NCBI GenBank assembly: GCA_034190875.2
Contig: CM067345.1
Location: 29,054,962-29,118,961 of the forward strand
Direction: 5' to 3'
Source: Urechis unicinctus
Lineage: Eukaryota > Annelida > Polychaeta > Xenopneusta > Urechidae
DNA: 64,000 nt
Part shown: positions 25,310-37,791 of the stretch, piece after piece
Layout: every line of letters starts with the position of its first letter
Numbering within the stretch: the first letter of the stretch is position 1
Notes under the pieces: generated by a model
What the model saw: only the letters and a program-made list of their open reading frames with translations
What the model was told of the DNA's origin: nothing
Database searches by the model: none
Made by a program: the position numbers and the translations under genes

Positions 25310-25310
<1 letters not shown>

Positions 25311-26440
25311 ATCACATAAGATGGCACAGTATATTTATTCAGTGTCATTATACAATATTTGCTGGAGGAGTAGAGGGGGGTGGTCATTTCATACAAACAA
25401 TGACGTAAAATGTACCAGAATATTTCGACGATTTATGGCATTATAGACTTCATAGCTTTAACTGAAAATATCTGGCCCGGATAAAAAAATTAAAGGTCAT
25501 TCTAGGAACATAGCCGGATAGACAATTTCCCATCCATAAAACAGGGTCACTTTCAGGCTAATCTATTATTATCATCCCTAAAAGGTTTTGCACATTAATG
25601 TCGTAACAACGCATAAATCGACCAGCTCTCTTGGGCTGTTTATACAGTAATAAGTACCATCTTTCATACTAACCTCGCTTTGTTGGCAATGACAGCATTA
25701 TCGTGTATAATATACCTCCACACCACTTAACTCTAGACTTTAAGCCCAGTCGACAAAAGCATCTGATTTCATCAATTACATATGCCCAAGGGCGTTCATA
25801 TTTTACATTTGCCTTTGCCTTTGACATCAAATGCTTTACGCTATGCAGTTAGCTAAGTTTGCTGCACAAACAAATGGGTAATTTCTCCATTAGCATGTTG
25901 CATGTGATTAATCTCATGCTCGTAAACTTGGGCAGTGAACTTTTTCAGGCACCCTGTCATGCGCTCGTTTCTATTCCACCCATGGCACAGTGACAAGTGG
26001 TTAATGGAAAACCGAGTTTATGGAACGCCTAACCTTTCTCTGGTCAACCGCTGCTGCTCTCGTCGGTGAATTATGCAATTCAGAGTGACAAATACTATGA
26101 GAGAATGGGTCCCTGAAGACATTACAATATTGCGTTTTGGCCATTGGCGAGATGAAGACTATTCAAAGAAGCTGTCCATGGAGTGCTATAGATCAGCCTT
26201 GGTATTGCTAATGACTCTCTGCCGACCGGGAAGTCGCTAGGTACCTGCTGTACCTGCCATGTGGTCACAGTAACTTTCTCACTTTCTCATCCATGTTGTG
26301 GCCGCCAGGCGGGATCCAGGCCGTGTAATATGGAGCAGGGTAGGGAAGAACACGTAAGAAAAGGTTTTAAACAGGATTTTAATTTTACTTATTGTGGCCT
26401 TAAGCATATACATGAGCAATGCATAAAACGTTGGCGCCAT
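25310..26440. other. Intergenic, no gene seen
   Basis: No recognisable coding sequence, RNA or repeat. Confidence 0.45.
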
Positions 26441-27769
26441 CAAAAGCTGTAAAGGCACAATGCTAAAATGGGCTTTGAGTTACCCACTCATTCGTGGTAC
26501 AGAGTAGCGAGATCAAGAGGTCGGATATACCTTCTTTGTTTTGGTCACACTGCATCAATGACATCAGTTGTATCTTTTAAATCAGGTAATTAGCCTCCCC
26601 GATTCATATATATCTCCTTCTGAATGTGGGCTAACTAAGCTGCTCATTCATTAGCGTATGATACTAGGAGGGTCACCAGGGTAACAAGGTAAAGAACGGT
26701 AGCCTTAGAAAACAACATCACGCAGCACATCACGGAGATATCATAGTACCTCGCGAGACTTTTAGGGATATCACGAAATATCATAGGCAATCATGAGATA
26801 CTGAAAGATGTTACACATGTAACCATAACACACCATGAGATACCAAATCATATCATGAAATACCACATCACGTCATGAGATACCAAATCATATCATGAAA
26901 TACCATATCACGTCATGAGATACCATATCATGCAACGTGGTACAATATGCTGCTTCCATGGAAGGGCGCAATAGGATTGTTTTAACAATAACAAGATTTA
27001 CACGATCACCTGCTTGATTAAGGGAGACACACGTAGCAGGGAGAAGCACTAACTCTGAGTAATACTTGTTATCCTAATTTTTACTTGTCCGATTGCAAAA
27101 CCTCCTTACCCGGTCATAATATGAAACTTTGTCCGTAGACTAACGCGGAATTTACCGGGAATCGCCGATCACGCGCTGAGTTGATGAGTCTCGCAATACA
27201 GTTAGTTTAGACCTTGAGCTCGCATACGGACGATTGGGATTTTCTTTTTCGGTAAACTGAGGGCACGTTGCCAGGAATCGCCGATCGATCTTAATATGCT
27301 TCGTTAAAGACCAAATATAAAAAAATGATACATAAAAACGGCTTGTCCGTCGGGCAAGTAAGATGGCAGCTTCACTTGTCTGACGGCTTCACCTACTTGC
27401 CAGGGACAATCGGGCGATAGCTAATGTTTTCCCAGCGTAGCAATAATGACATGCTGTATATTGATTGGTGAGGGTGTGGAGGCGACAGAACAGGGCTAGA
27501 GCGGGGCTGGGTGGTCATTGTCATTACTTGTCACATTGCATCGTTTTAAAACTCGACAGATCTCGGGTGAGTTTTTACAAATCACTCTAGGAGCCTCTTT
27601 AATGAGAGACAAAGCATTGGCCCCGAATCACGGGTTGACTGAAGTTGACATTGGGGATTTACATGGAATGTTTGTTGACGTAGATGGATGGTCGTTGAGT
27701 AGAGAAGAAAGGGATCAACAATTTCGCACCATCTAAATCAGATCAACACAATAACATATGGAAATCCCA
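26441..27769 (+). repeat. Tandem duplicate, unit A (1.33 kb)
   Basis: Near-identical to the next 1.37 kb. Both begin 'aaaagctgtaaa.gcacaatgctaaaatg' and end 'gatcaacac...acat.tggaaatccca'. Each unit contains a 20-bp minisatellite (catgagataccaaatcatat / catgaaataccacatcacgt; 26,816-26,945 here), a run with 'cttgtccgtcgggcaagtaa', and near its end a 60-residue open frame. Identity is high, so the duplication is recent. Confidence 0.9.
27518..27736 (+). other. Open frame conserved in both tandem units (unknown protein fragment)
   Basis: A 72-aa frame contains FLQITLGASLMRDKALAPNH, then GLTEVDIGDL and FVDVDGWSLSREERDQQF. The same sequence, with a few substitutions and a 3-bp difference, is open in unit B. 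I do not recognise the family. It has no convincing start context and may be a fragment of a larger coding or mobile sequence carried in the duplication. Confidence 0.3.
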
Positions 27770-29140
27770 CAAAAGCTGTAAACGCACAATGCTAAAATGA
27801 ACCCCGAGTAACCCACTCATTCGTGGTACAGAGTAGCGAGATCAAGAGGTCGGATATACCTTCTTTGTATTGGTCACACTGCATCAATAATATCAATTGT
27901 ATCTTTTGAATCAGATAGTTAGCCTCTCCGAATGAATATATCTCCTTCTGAATGTGGGCCAACTAAGGTGCTCATTCATTAGCGTATGATACTAGGAGGG
28001 TCACCAGGGTAACAAGGTCAAGAACGGTAGCCTTAGAAAACAACATCACGCAGCACATCACGGAGATATCATAGTACCTCGCGAGACTTTCATGGATATC
28101 ACGAAATATCATAGACAATCATGAGATACTGAACGATGTTACACATGTAACCATAACACACCATGAGATACAAGATCATATAATAAAATACCACATCACG
28201 TCATGAGATACCCAATCATATCATGAAATACCACATCATGTCATGAGATACCATATCATATCATGAAATACCACATCACGTCATGAGATACCAAATCATA
28301 TCATGAAATACCACATCACGTCATAAGATACCATATCATGCAATGTGATACAATATCCTGCTTCCATGGTAGGGCACAATAGGATTGTTTTAACAATAGC
28401 AAGATTTCCACGATCAGCTGCAGGGAGAAACACAAACTCTGAGAAATACTTGTCCTCCTACTTGTCCGATTGCAAAACCTCCTTGCCCGGTCATAATATG
28501 AAACTTTGTCCGTAGACTAATGCGGTATTTACCGGGAATCGCCGATCACGCGCTGAGTTGATGAGTCTCGCAACACAGTTAGTTAAGAACTTGAGCTCGC
28601 ATACGGAAGATTGGGATTTTCTTTTTCGGTAAACTGAGGGCACGTTGCCAGGAATCGCCGATCGATCTTAATATGCTTCGTTAAAGACCAAATATAAAAA
28701 AATGATACATAAAAACGGCTTGTCCGTCGGGCAAGTAAGATGGCAGCTTCACTTGTCTGACGGCTTCACCTACTTGCCAGGGACAATCGGGCGATAGCTA
28801 ATGTTTTTCCCTGCGTAGCAATAATGACATGCTGTATATTGATTGGTGAGGGTGTGGAGGCGACAGAACAGGGCTAGAGCGGGGCTGGGTGGTCATTGTC
28901 ATTACTTGTCACATTGCATCGTTTTAAAACTCGACAGATCTCGGGAGTTTTTACAAATCACTCTAGGAGCCTCTTTAATGAGAGACAAAGCATTGGCCCC
29001 GAATCACGGGTTGACTGAAGTTGACATTGGGGATTTAAATAGAATGTTTGTTGACGTAGATGGATGGTCGTTGAGTAGAGAAGAAAGGGATCAACAATTT
29101 CTAACTAAATCAGATCAACACACAAACATGTGGAAATCCC
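27770..29140 (+). repeat. Tandem duplicate, unit B (1.37 kb)
   Basis: Second copy of unit A. It is longer mainly because its minisatellite (28,145-28,345) has more 20-bp repeats. The related open frame lies at about 28,843-29,151 and reads EFLQITLGASLMRDKALAPN. See unit A for shared landmarks. Confidence 0.9.
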
Positions 29141-29264
29141 AGCTGATATGAGGTCTCCGCAGCTCCATATCATCATTCATAGTTATTGAAAGGCTATGTG
29201 TGCCGGCAGGCGCTGCCACAACGTGTAATGTTCATTACATGGAAATGTTCCACACCTTATGCAG

Positions 29265-29535
29265 TTTTGTATAACCTGATGAGTCTTCTGATGCAGGTGT
29301 GTATAGCCTGATTGATAATCTGATGCAGGTATGCCTAGACTGGTGAGTTGTTTTGCTCAGGTTTGTACAGACTGATGGGTTTTCTCGAGCAGGTGTGTAT
29401 CTGATGCAGGTTTGTACGGCCTGATTGGTAAACAGGTATATATAGTTTCATAGATCTTCTCATGCAGAAGTGAATAGCCTGATGGGTCTTATGTTACTCC
29501 AAATAACGAATTTACCAATCAGGTTAGTGTTGCTA
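29265..29535. repeat. Degenerate tandem repeat 'cctgatgagtcttctgatgcaggtgtgtat'
   Basis: About five imperfect units of 50-60 bp with the shared core 'tgatgcaggt.tgtat.gcctgat.g.t'. No gene. Confidence 0.7.
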
Positions 29536-29663
29536 GGCTGGTGCATCTTGTCAGTGCAAGCTGTTTTTCTGTCTCCCTATTTCTGTCTCTCTCTCTTCTT
29601 CTGTTCCCTGTTGTCTCGCACATCTCTCACAATATTTCCCTCTTCCCCTGTCTCTCACATCTC

Positions 29664-29782
<119 letters not shown>

Positions 29783-29954
29783 TATTCATAAAAGTGGGTT
29801 TTTCCATAAACCAATGGTATTTATCAGATTTTGCAATAAAATATATGCAAGGAGGGCTTTCATTAAGCAACGTAAGAGTCACTTCCTCGCATACCTAAGC
29901 AATAATTGGACAAAGAAACGGTGCCATACCGTCCGGACACTAATCTTGCGGCGA

Positions 29955-31079
29955 TTACGTCAAGCCAACACATTCACTCTTTACCAATTGTCTACCTTCA
30001 GACGGGCGTAAACAGCGCGAGCGGAGAATGTCTCGGAATCGTTTACGTAACACATAATACAAGACGAAATTGACACTGGAATTCAATGTGACCAGCAAGT
30101 TGCAGACACTGGCGAAGTAGTAGGGCGGGCGTTCGCTGTAATCCATGTAGATGGCGAAGAGGGCGTGGACGCGGTCGGGCAGGTGGCATACAACCATGAT
30201 AATAATGATCAGTACCATGATAATAGATATGTTCTCTTCCGAGTGGCTCCGACCACTCACTATGCTACTGCGGATGCTATCCCGCCGTCTGTAGAGCACC
30301 TGTATTGGCTTGACTTTGAGAACAATGAGAATGATCAGCGGAAGTATAAGCACAATGAACGTGTAGATTCCCTCAGAGTAAACTTTGCTGAACATACTGC
30401 CGTTGCCGATAGATGTTGGCTGAACACCGTTAACTATGCCGTTGCTGCCATGTGTAACGCTCAGTTGGAAAATCCGTGGGGTATTCAAAGCCACAACCAA
30501 AAACACCACAGACGATACTTGCAGCTTCGTCCGTGTAAGTGTAATCCAGCTGTTGGCTTGGAATGGTTTACAGATGGCCACGTATCGGTTGAATGCGATG
30601 AGAACAGTCATCCATATGATAGCGGCCTGTGCTGTGTAACCTACCGGGTTCACGTACTTGATGACGTAAGCACGCACATACTGAACCTCCTCCATGCACT
30701 GAGACGGAAATATACCAGACCAGACGCTTACCGTGAAAAATACCAACGTTAAGAAGATGTTATCGCAGGTTGCCAGTGATTGGAGTAGAAATACTGCTGC
30801 AGGACTTGACCGCTCATGGCGCAGCACAATAATTGATAACGAGTTGCCGACCAAACCGAACAGACTGAGGGCTCCAATCAAAATAATGTTGACAATTAAG
30901 TCAAAAGTGGATACTTCACAAGTGCCGTCATCTCTGGTGCTATTTATCTCGTTCAAATAAGCCATCCAACTCGCATTCATTGCAGCTCCAGTGCTGTTGA
31001 GATTATCGCATCCCAAATCAACAGCTCCCATCAAACACAGCTTATTCAAACCACGGTCACGCGCCTGCTTACTGGACAA
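29955..31079 (-). CDS. Class A peptide-type G-protein-coupled receptor, intronless
   Basis: A 374-aa single-exon receptor for an extracellular ligand, probably a neuropeptide, acting at the plasma membrane. The N-terminus carries NST, NAS and NST glycosylation sequons. TM1 is about 61-86 with the GN of GLVGNSL; TM2 about 96-118 with LATCD; TM3 about 145-167 ending NRY instead of DRY; TM4 186-204; TM5 238-256; ICL3 is basic (LYRRRDSIRSS); TM6 286-304 has CHLP for CWxP; TM7 ends with NFxxY for NPxxY; helix 8 is RKRFRDIL. The general pattern fits the FMRFamide-receptor-like group of protostomes, but the ligand cannot be read from sequence. I see no cysteine at the usual TM3 top position (about residue 140) or in ECL2, so the canonical disulfide appears absent. 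The first Met is used; Met17 is an alternative. Paralogous debris lies at the left edge of the window. Confidence 0.88.
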   Translation of the reverse strand: MSSKQARDRGLNKLCLMGAVDLGCDNLNSTGAAMNASWMAYLNEINSTRDDGTCEVSTFDLIVNIILIGALSLFGLVGNSLSIIVLRHERSSPAAVFLLQSLATCDNIFLTLVFFTVSVWSGIFPSQCMEEVQYVRAYVIKYVNPVGYTAQAAIIWMTVLIAFNRYVAICKPFQANSWITLTRTKLQVSSVVFLVVALNTPRIFQLSVTHGSNGIVNGVQPTSIGNGSMFSKVYSEGIYTFIVLILPLIILIVLKVKPIQVLYRRRDSIRSSIVSGRSHSEENISIIMVLIIIIMVVCHLPDRVHALFAIYMDYSERPPYYFASVCNLLVTLNSSVNFVLYYVLRKRFRDILRSRCLRPSEGRQLVKSECVGLT

Positions 31080-31740
31080 TCAAAGTGAACCAAGAATGTA
31101 GTAGGCAAACGATGTTCTCGTGGAGGGGGTATTTACAACTGAGCTGGTTACAGACAGTCGTAAATAACCGACCCTTAAGGAGAGCTATGTCCTGCGTTGG
31201 CGTCTAAGTGATAGAGGCGTGACATGTCTGGTGAGGTCCACAGTGGGGGCGAATACCCCGCCTCCAGCCAATATGACCGAGTTCTGGGAGGAGTAACTTG
31301 TGTGGTCAATAACAGCAGACAGGGGTTCCGCGGTGGCTCTCACACAGTAAGCCTCTGCGTCTGCTGCGCCATTCCCAGTAGGGTAATGGCTTTATCAAAG
31401 CTGCGCAGTACTGTTTGTGATACAGCATCGAGTCGCTCTATGTGATTCATCTGTATCAAACAAAAAACTTGCGGTGTGCTCGTTGAGGTAAATCTGGCGA
31501 CATTACCAGGCTTAATAATTACCAACAGGTGTCAGTGTGGTTGAACTGGGCGCTGTATCCTGTTCAGGCATAAGGTTGTGAATTTGTCACTTTCATTTAA
31601 TTGCCTCTCCCTTCCAACGTATTGGTCAACGCGCCACAGCAAGCCTCTCCTCCCACATACTTCTCGAAAACGCATAGGAAAGCAACCTAGTGCCAAACAT
31701 AGGTAAATGTTCAACTTGCCGGCCACCTAGGTAGGACAGA
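31080..31740. other. 5' flank of the GPCR, no gene seen
   Basis: This stretch lies upstream of the receptor start. I could not pick a convincing TATA box or a 5' untranslated exon. Confidence 0.4.
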
Positions 31741-34110
31741 CCCCTATCTGGCCTACCCCTATTTCTCAACGATATGTATATCTTTGGATATCTCCACAGA
31801 TCCGGGTATGCACCAAAAAAAGCAGCACACTATGCATCACTGGCAAAGATGGATCCGCAAAAAATATAGTACGTTCCACTGTCTCCGCAATCAAAGAAAG
31901 TATAGGACATGCACATACTACCATAGTACACACAATATCGGCACGCATGCTAGGCTGTATCCGCCAGACCACAGCCAACATAGAAAATGCAACCAACCAC
32001 AGAGCAAAAACAACATGGCAAAACTTAACGAAGAAAAGGAGGCAGAGGGATACTATGTAACAAGGATAGACGTCTCCAAACACCCAAAGAAACTATGCAA
32101 GATAAGCTCCCCTTATTCTTCCGGCTACTCTAAGCACATGGCTCCGAAATATATGAAATAAACTACCCACTAGACTTCTACGGAGTGCTCGAAGCAGAGG
32201 GCCAGAAGCGGGTTACACAAAGGGACGTCCAACAATTCTCGACATCACAGATTTGGTAGGGCAGTATGTATGCACGTAGATAGAAACAAAAGGTGACTGC
32301 AAAATATGCACCAAAATATACAACAAAGTAGTATCCAACTTCGAAGCGGGTGAGGTGCGGCAATCAGTAGGTGGCCACTATATCGAATATGCTGTCCCAA
32401 CGACACCCTTCACAGAAACTTTCTCAATCCAAATGTGCAGGTAAGGGGATGTACTCAAATAGAAATATCGGTATTTGGCCTCTAAGTAGATTGCGTAGCC
32501 AACCCAGGGCCCGGAGAGCATATGGTGCAATTGCTATCTGGCCACACCCTCTTCATAGTATAACCACCTGCAAAACTATGGACATACCTAGCGAGCAAGT
32601 TGGATAGATACCTGGTGCTGGCCAACAGAAATATTTGCAGCATGGTATACCCACACCACAACCAGAAGTATAGCAGATAAACACTCAAAACTAGACACCC
32701 TAGACGACACCAAATGGGAACAAACTGTACAATGGGATGAGGTAGTCTTTGGCCTTCGCAATTGCATAATATTTTGAGTAGATATCCTAGAGCAGACTTT
32801 GGCTTCCTTCGAGTGTCCAGAAACAGTACTGTTTGCACCGCTCAATTGCAATACAAAATGTAATGGTACAATCCTATCTGCATCCCAGAAAGCAACCCAA
32901 CTACGCCGGGACGGCACTATGCAAGCACCTGGCGAACCCACCCTACATAAGCTGCTGCCAGAAAAAAACACACATATGCCGGAAATGGAGCACAAAAAAG
33001 TGCCAAGATATAGGACGCAACCACCCAGCCCAACACATAGAGGAGGTCGTAATCCAACGTCGGATATCCACATGCTCCAGCCGTGTATAGGCAGAAACAA
33101 CTGGAGGCCCTATGCGATACAGAAAATGCAGAACTATTTAGAGAGGCCAACAGGCTATACCAGGAAGAAGTATGTGCAAGATATGCAGAGCTCCAACATA
33201 TATGATGGAAAGAGGTACAAGAACAATAAATCCTTGCCGCAGAAAATATGCATTGCAGGGATATCCTATCGCAAACAAAAAAGTAATGGAGAACCTATCA
33301 ATATAAAGAACATTCAAAGTAGGTGACATCTGGGAGCTATCTAAGGAATGGAGGGTGCTAGGCTATAGGTATGGCTATATGCACCGCGAAGAGATAAACT
33401 AGAAAGCCTGCAGGCCCTCGCCATATCTGCAAGCAGCTTGGAGGCAATAGAGAAACAACACGCATCCATAGAACGCTACACATCCCAATATCTTGTAGAA
33501 AACAAAGTACCCAGAGGGCGAATACAAATGCACACAGTTTGCCAACACAACCTATTGCGGTGCAAAACAAACAGCACTCTTCCTGCTATCGGATACAAAG
33601 GAACAAGCAGTATATGGACACTTTCTAGAAAAAAAAGGTAGATAGACCAACAGTGTATAGTCAGAAAAGAAAATCGACACTTGCCTACCACACATACTAT
33701 CTATAGCATGGTATGCACACACATCCGCACCACACATGTCACCCCGACTAACTAGCACCTGCACCATGGGTATGCCCAGAAGCCAAACAAGAATACACAC
33801 CGTCATAGAGTATAACTTAGTGGGGTCCATATGGCCAACTACCGATATCCCTTGCAGTATCTGCAGAAACCATTTTTCCGGCAGTACTATAGGGAGTATA
33901 AAGGAATTCGTAAGTCTCAATTTAATTCATTCTGTGACAACCCGGGTGACAAGGATAAAACACAAAAACAACCCAAGACATCCCAGTCACAATATGATAA
34001 GAAGCAATAGTCATATTTCTGCGGTGAGTTCTGTAAGAAGCCGTTGGTAGAATACATGTGGGCAGGTGCCTTGTTTGGGTTTAAAGTACTGGACAACTTG
34101 AAGACTTCGT
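31740..34110 (+). pseudogene. Decayed multi-frame coding block of unknown origin
   Basis: The plus strand is A/C-rich and unlike its flanks. Protein-like stretches run one after another in shifting frames: KLDTLDDTKWEQTVQWDEVV and RNCIIF (about 32,690-32,780); LCKHLANPPYISCCQKKTHI followed by CRKWSTKKCQ, a Cys/His-rich zinc-knuckle-like patch (about 32,915-33,010); the helical LEALCDTENAELFREANRLY (33,096-33,160); LESLQALAISASSLEAIEKQ (33,402-33,465); EGEYKCTQFANTTYCGAKQT (33,514-33,575); and MANYRYPLQYLQKPFFRQYY with KPLVEYMWAGALFGFKVLDN (33,825-34,100). Frameshifts and many TAG/TAA stops separate them. It was probably one long protein, host-foreign or from a mobile element. I cannot name the family. 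Confidence 0.5.
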
Positions 34111-34419
34111 TCTGACTAATAGGAATTCTGTCTAGTTGTTCGTCATCGCCCTCGTTGAATAATCTGACTGGTTCCAGGAGTCATGCTTTTATCGTCAGTG
34201 AGTACTGATACACTTTTCTCGTCTTTTAAAATTGAATCATTTGCACTTTCCATAAGAGCACCAATTCGTTCTTTAGTTTTCAACTCTGACCGCGCATAGC
34301 TGTCAAATACTTGTGGGTATGTCTTCATGTAAATTGTTATACTGTCTAGTGTACTTACGATATTAAGGTTGCGGAGCAGGAGTGACGGTGTCTAGACAGA
34401 CGGTACAATAGAACCGGCC

Positions 34420-35330
34420 TCATTAATCATAGTGATCTCTTCAAGAGGCGTAAGAAGCACGAGAGCGAGCGAAGGTGCAATATTAAAACCAGAATATTGT
34501 GAGCACTCAGAATAAGGAGGGCATTTCAATGCTGAATGAGTCACTCAGGATCCATAGCGTCACCTTCCCTTCCTCATTTTGACTACAGCCTTACGCTGGT
34601 AAATAGTTTTGCTGACTATTTTGTCAACAAGACCGACTGCAAGAGGAAGGATGTGCAACTCATGACGTCACATCAATCATGCCCACCTCCTTCCGCAAAA
34701 ATACAGTGCACTCTCCCCAATTGTTTATTCCTGCATCTGACAATGAACAGCGTAAACACTTCAGCACCATGAATTCCAAGTCCTGCGCACTTGACCCTAT
34801 CCAAACCTGGCTACTAAAGGACTGCTACCACACCATGGCACCACTTCTCCCTTAAATCATCAATACATCCTTGAGCTGTGGTGTTTTCCTGTCACAGCCA
34901 AAAGATGTCAATATCACACCCGTCCTAACGAAAGCATCAGCATATGCTGAGAACATAAATGACTATAGCCCTGTCTCGAATCTTTCCTTCCTGAGAGCGA
35001 CGTATCAAAACGGTTCATAGTTCATAATGAATCTAACAACATGAACAATTAATTCCAATCTACACGACTCATAATTCCACCCAGACTGCTCCAAAAACGT
35101 TCCCGGAATGATGCTCTCCAAGCAGTTGATAAGAATGGTGGAGTCCTGACCTGTCCGCTGCAGTTGACACGATCGACCACGACCTCCTTTTTTAAACTAT
35201 AGAGAACCGAATAAGAGTCGGTGGAACAGTGTTTTAATTGCTTCGGTCACAGTAGGGTGGACGTAGAAAACGTGTGGATGTGGAAGGACCATGGTCAGTT
35301 ATTTGAAACGGGCTATAGTCACCTCTTTTA
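34420..35330 (+). pseudogene. CR1/L2-type non-LTR retrotransposon reverse transcriptase remnant
   Basis: The plus strand reads LINHSDLFKRRKKHE, then SFADYFVNKTD, then SCALDPIQTWLLKDCYHTMA, IINTSLSCGVF, INDYSPVSNLSFL and LSAAVDTIDHDLLF. These are the conserved order of the RT N-terminal part in CR1/Jockey-type LINEs (LDPIPTWLLK, NYRPVSNL, AFDTIDHDLL). The frame is broken by stops and shifts. The catalytic YxDD block and the 3' end are missing, so it is a dead 5'/3'-truncated copy. Confidence 0.85.
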
Positions 35331-35339
35331 ACGGTGGCC

Positions 35340-36380
35340 TCATATTCAATTGATTATGTAATAATCTCGGTTAAACCAATTTTTTGCCTTCTCAGTATAC
35401 CATGGTTTCATCTGTTTATCACATAACAGACATCCCATAACACCATTATCGCATAAGTTATTCCTCACATGGTGATCCCTTCATTCGCTGGTCACATCAT
35501 TCAGTCTTCATAAAGTCATCGTTTAAACCATGGTCACGCGATTAAGTTATGACTTTGTCATCTCTATAGATCATGATCACGTATTTAGATTATTATGAGG
35601 CAATCCCATCAGTGCATGGTCACATTGTATATCATTATTGTTATGACGTTATGACGTTAATGACGTGGTTCCATCGTAGTACACAGTCATCCTTGGATAC
35701 GCTCACTAATTTAATTCATCCCATATAATATGGCCACATGATCATAGTTTAATCATCCCTTATAACCATTATCACATCTGTATATCATTGTATAGCCATT
35801 TCATTAAACCTAAACCAATGTCATATCTTTAATTCATTATATTGTCATCCAATAACTACATAGGGATATATTTAAATCATTGCACGGTCGTCCCATTTGA
35901 CCATTGTCACATCATTAAATCACCATTAAGTATCTCTATGATACTATGGTCACAAATCATATCATTGTCATCCCGTGCCATGGTTATATTTCTTAATGAT
36001 TATTAAGTCACCCCATTGTTACCTGGTCATACATTTTAACCACTGCATCATCACATCGTCGTAATGATCATTTTCGTATATCGCACCATTGTACGATGGC
36101 CGCATATTCTAATCATGATATCGTCTTCATATCAAACCAAGGTCATATTTCCATATTGTACAGCCACCTCATTGTACCTCGGTCCTATCTTTAACCCTTT
36201 AGTGTAATCCTATCATACCATGACATTCTAAAGTCATTCCACCAAACTGTGGGTGCATCTCATTATATCATATTCACATCCTTAAATCATCATGAAGTCA
36301 TACCAAATTATCATTAACATATTTTAAATAGTTAAATTGTCATCTCATTGCACAGTGTTTAACTCTTGTTCAGTTAATAG
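35340..36380. repeat. Degenerate minisatellite 'catggtcacatcattaaatcat'
   Basis: About 1 kb of very imperfect ~28-30-bp units containing variants of 'atcattgtcatccca', 'catggtcacat' and 'ttaaatcat'. Heavily diverged, with no coding potential. Confidence 0.65.
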
Positions 36381-36840
36381 TGATACAGATTGAAATTCAG
36401 CGATGGCATTGTGTCTATGGGAATGCATTCACCAGCCAAATTCAACTCACGCCGATAGCTCAATACCTACCCTTAATACAGGGTACAGTGTCCTCGTTCA
36501 TGAGCTGCTCCGCAATGTGGATACTCATCAGACACGTAGAATATATAAGTTTACACATAAAGGTAGTGCGTGCTATGGGTACTGCATGGCGGTATGGTGA
36601 TCCGGTGATCTTTATTGAACGCTGGTGTGTTTGCTACAGGAACAAAAATATCGTAGAAGCAAGACTCTCACGCGATAAACCAGTTTATCAAAGTGACTGC
36701 TACATTATTGTCTTAAGTGGGGCTTTATGTTATGTTGTATGTCAGTATCTTCATGCGATGGGTAGGAATATTTGAAGTGACGGTGTGCGTGTGTTTGTTT
36801 TTACCATCTAGGCTATGTACAACTAGCATTGTGTGTAACT
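36381..36840. other. No gene seen
   Basis: A 131-aa open plus frame exists (36,380-36,775) but lacks any recognisable domain. I treat it as chance. Confidence 0.4.
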
Positions 36841-37020
36841 GTGAGGGCGGTCACTGTCAGGGATCACGTCGTTCTCAGAGGAGCTTTTGCATCCCTTTTC
36901 AGACCACCATTTTACGTCATCATTTTCGAGTCAGGTTGTCACACATTGGGATCGAACCCAAAACCTGTGGGATGAAAGGCGTTAACCACTACGGCTCGTG
37001 GCGGAGTTAAGGAAGCGTCT
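36840..37020 (-). mobile_element. tRNA-derived SINE-like element
   Basis: On the minus strand 'gagccgtagtggttaacgcc' (A-box-like) and 'gggttcgatccc' (B box) sit about 30 bp apart, as in a tRNA gene. The fold is not a complete tRNA and unrelated sequence follows downstream. This is the usual head of a tRNA-derived SINE, inserted just 3' of the macroglobulin gene. Confidence 0.6.
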
Positions 37021-37791
37021 TACAGACGGAGATTAAGGTGCTGCGCGCGTCCTTTCTTGGCGTTAGTCCTCGTAGGCGGAACGTTAGCGGACACTGGTGT
37101 CACGCAACTTCCTGCCCCCTGAATGGTCTCATATCTAGCCGGCATCATACTCCGTGATCGCACTGAGACGCCGCAAGGTTAACGCCTAGATAAACACGCT
37201 TGTTGACCGAGCGAACAATTCTGATGACCAATCACTCTTTTCAGTATTTACCTATATTTCATGCGGAGTTTAATGTCATTCCATGGTAGGTATATACTTG
37301 TGCAGCATCAGTCGTCAATATTAATATGATGCTTCCTCGTCAATGTACTCCTTCAAACTTTCATCCGAGTTACATCGCATGATTAGAACGAGACGCATAT
37401 CGATCTGGATCTAGCATCCACATTGTGGACAATTCTGCATTGTGTCAGTTCTGTCCCAAAGAAACTTCACAGAGTTAACTTCATCCAATGTTTTTATAAA
37501 CTATCGTGGATTCTGTACATTCGTATAAATGTTGATATGCGAGTTTAAACACAGTATATATACAGCCACAATATATCGCGGGCACTAGGGAGACCTCTTG
37601 GAAGTCATTCATTTTAAGTCACCTCCTAATTGGTACGCCTATTGCTCTACAAAATTAATCACGATGTAATTATAAAAAGAGTGATTTATAACTAACAAAG
37701 TAGAAAATGAATGTGAATGCATACAGACAGCATGTACAAAACACAATGGCGTACGACTTAACGACTTTATACAGGTATCTATTGGCAGGTG

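Noticed and set aside
30165-30752. 195-aa open plus-strand frame
   Set aside because: It is the antisense of the intact GPCR coding sequence; no independent family signal.
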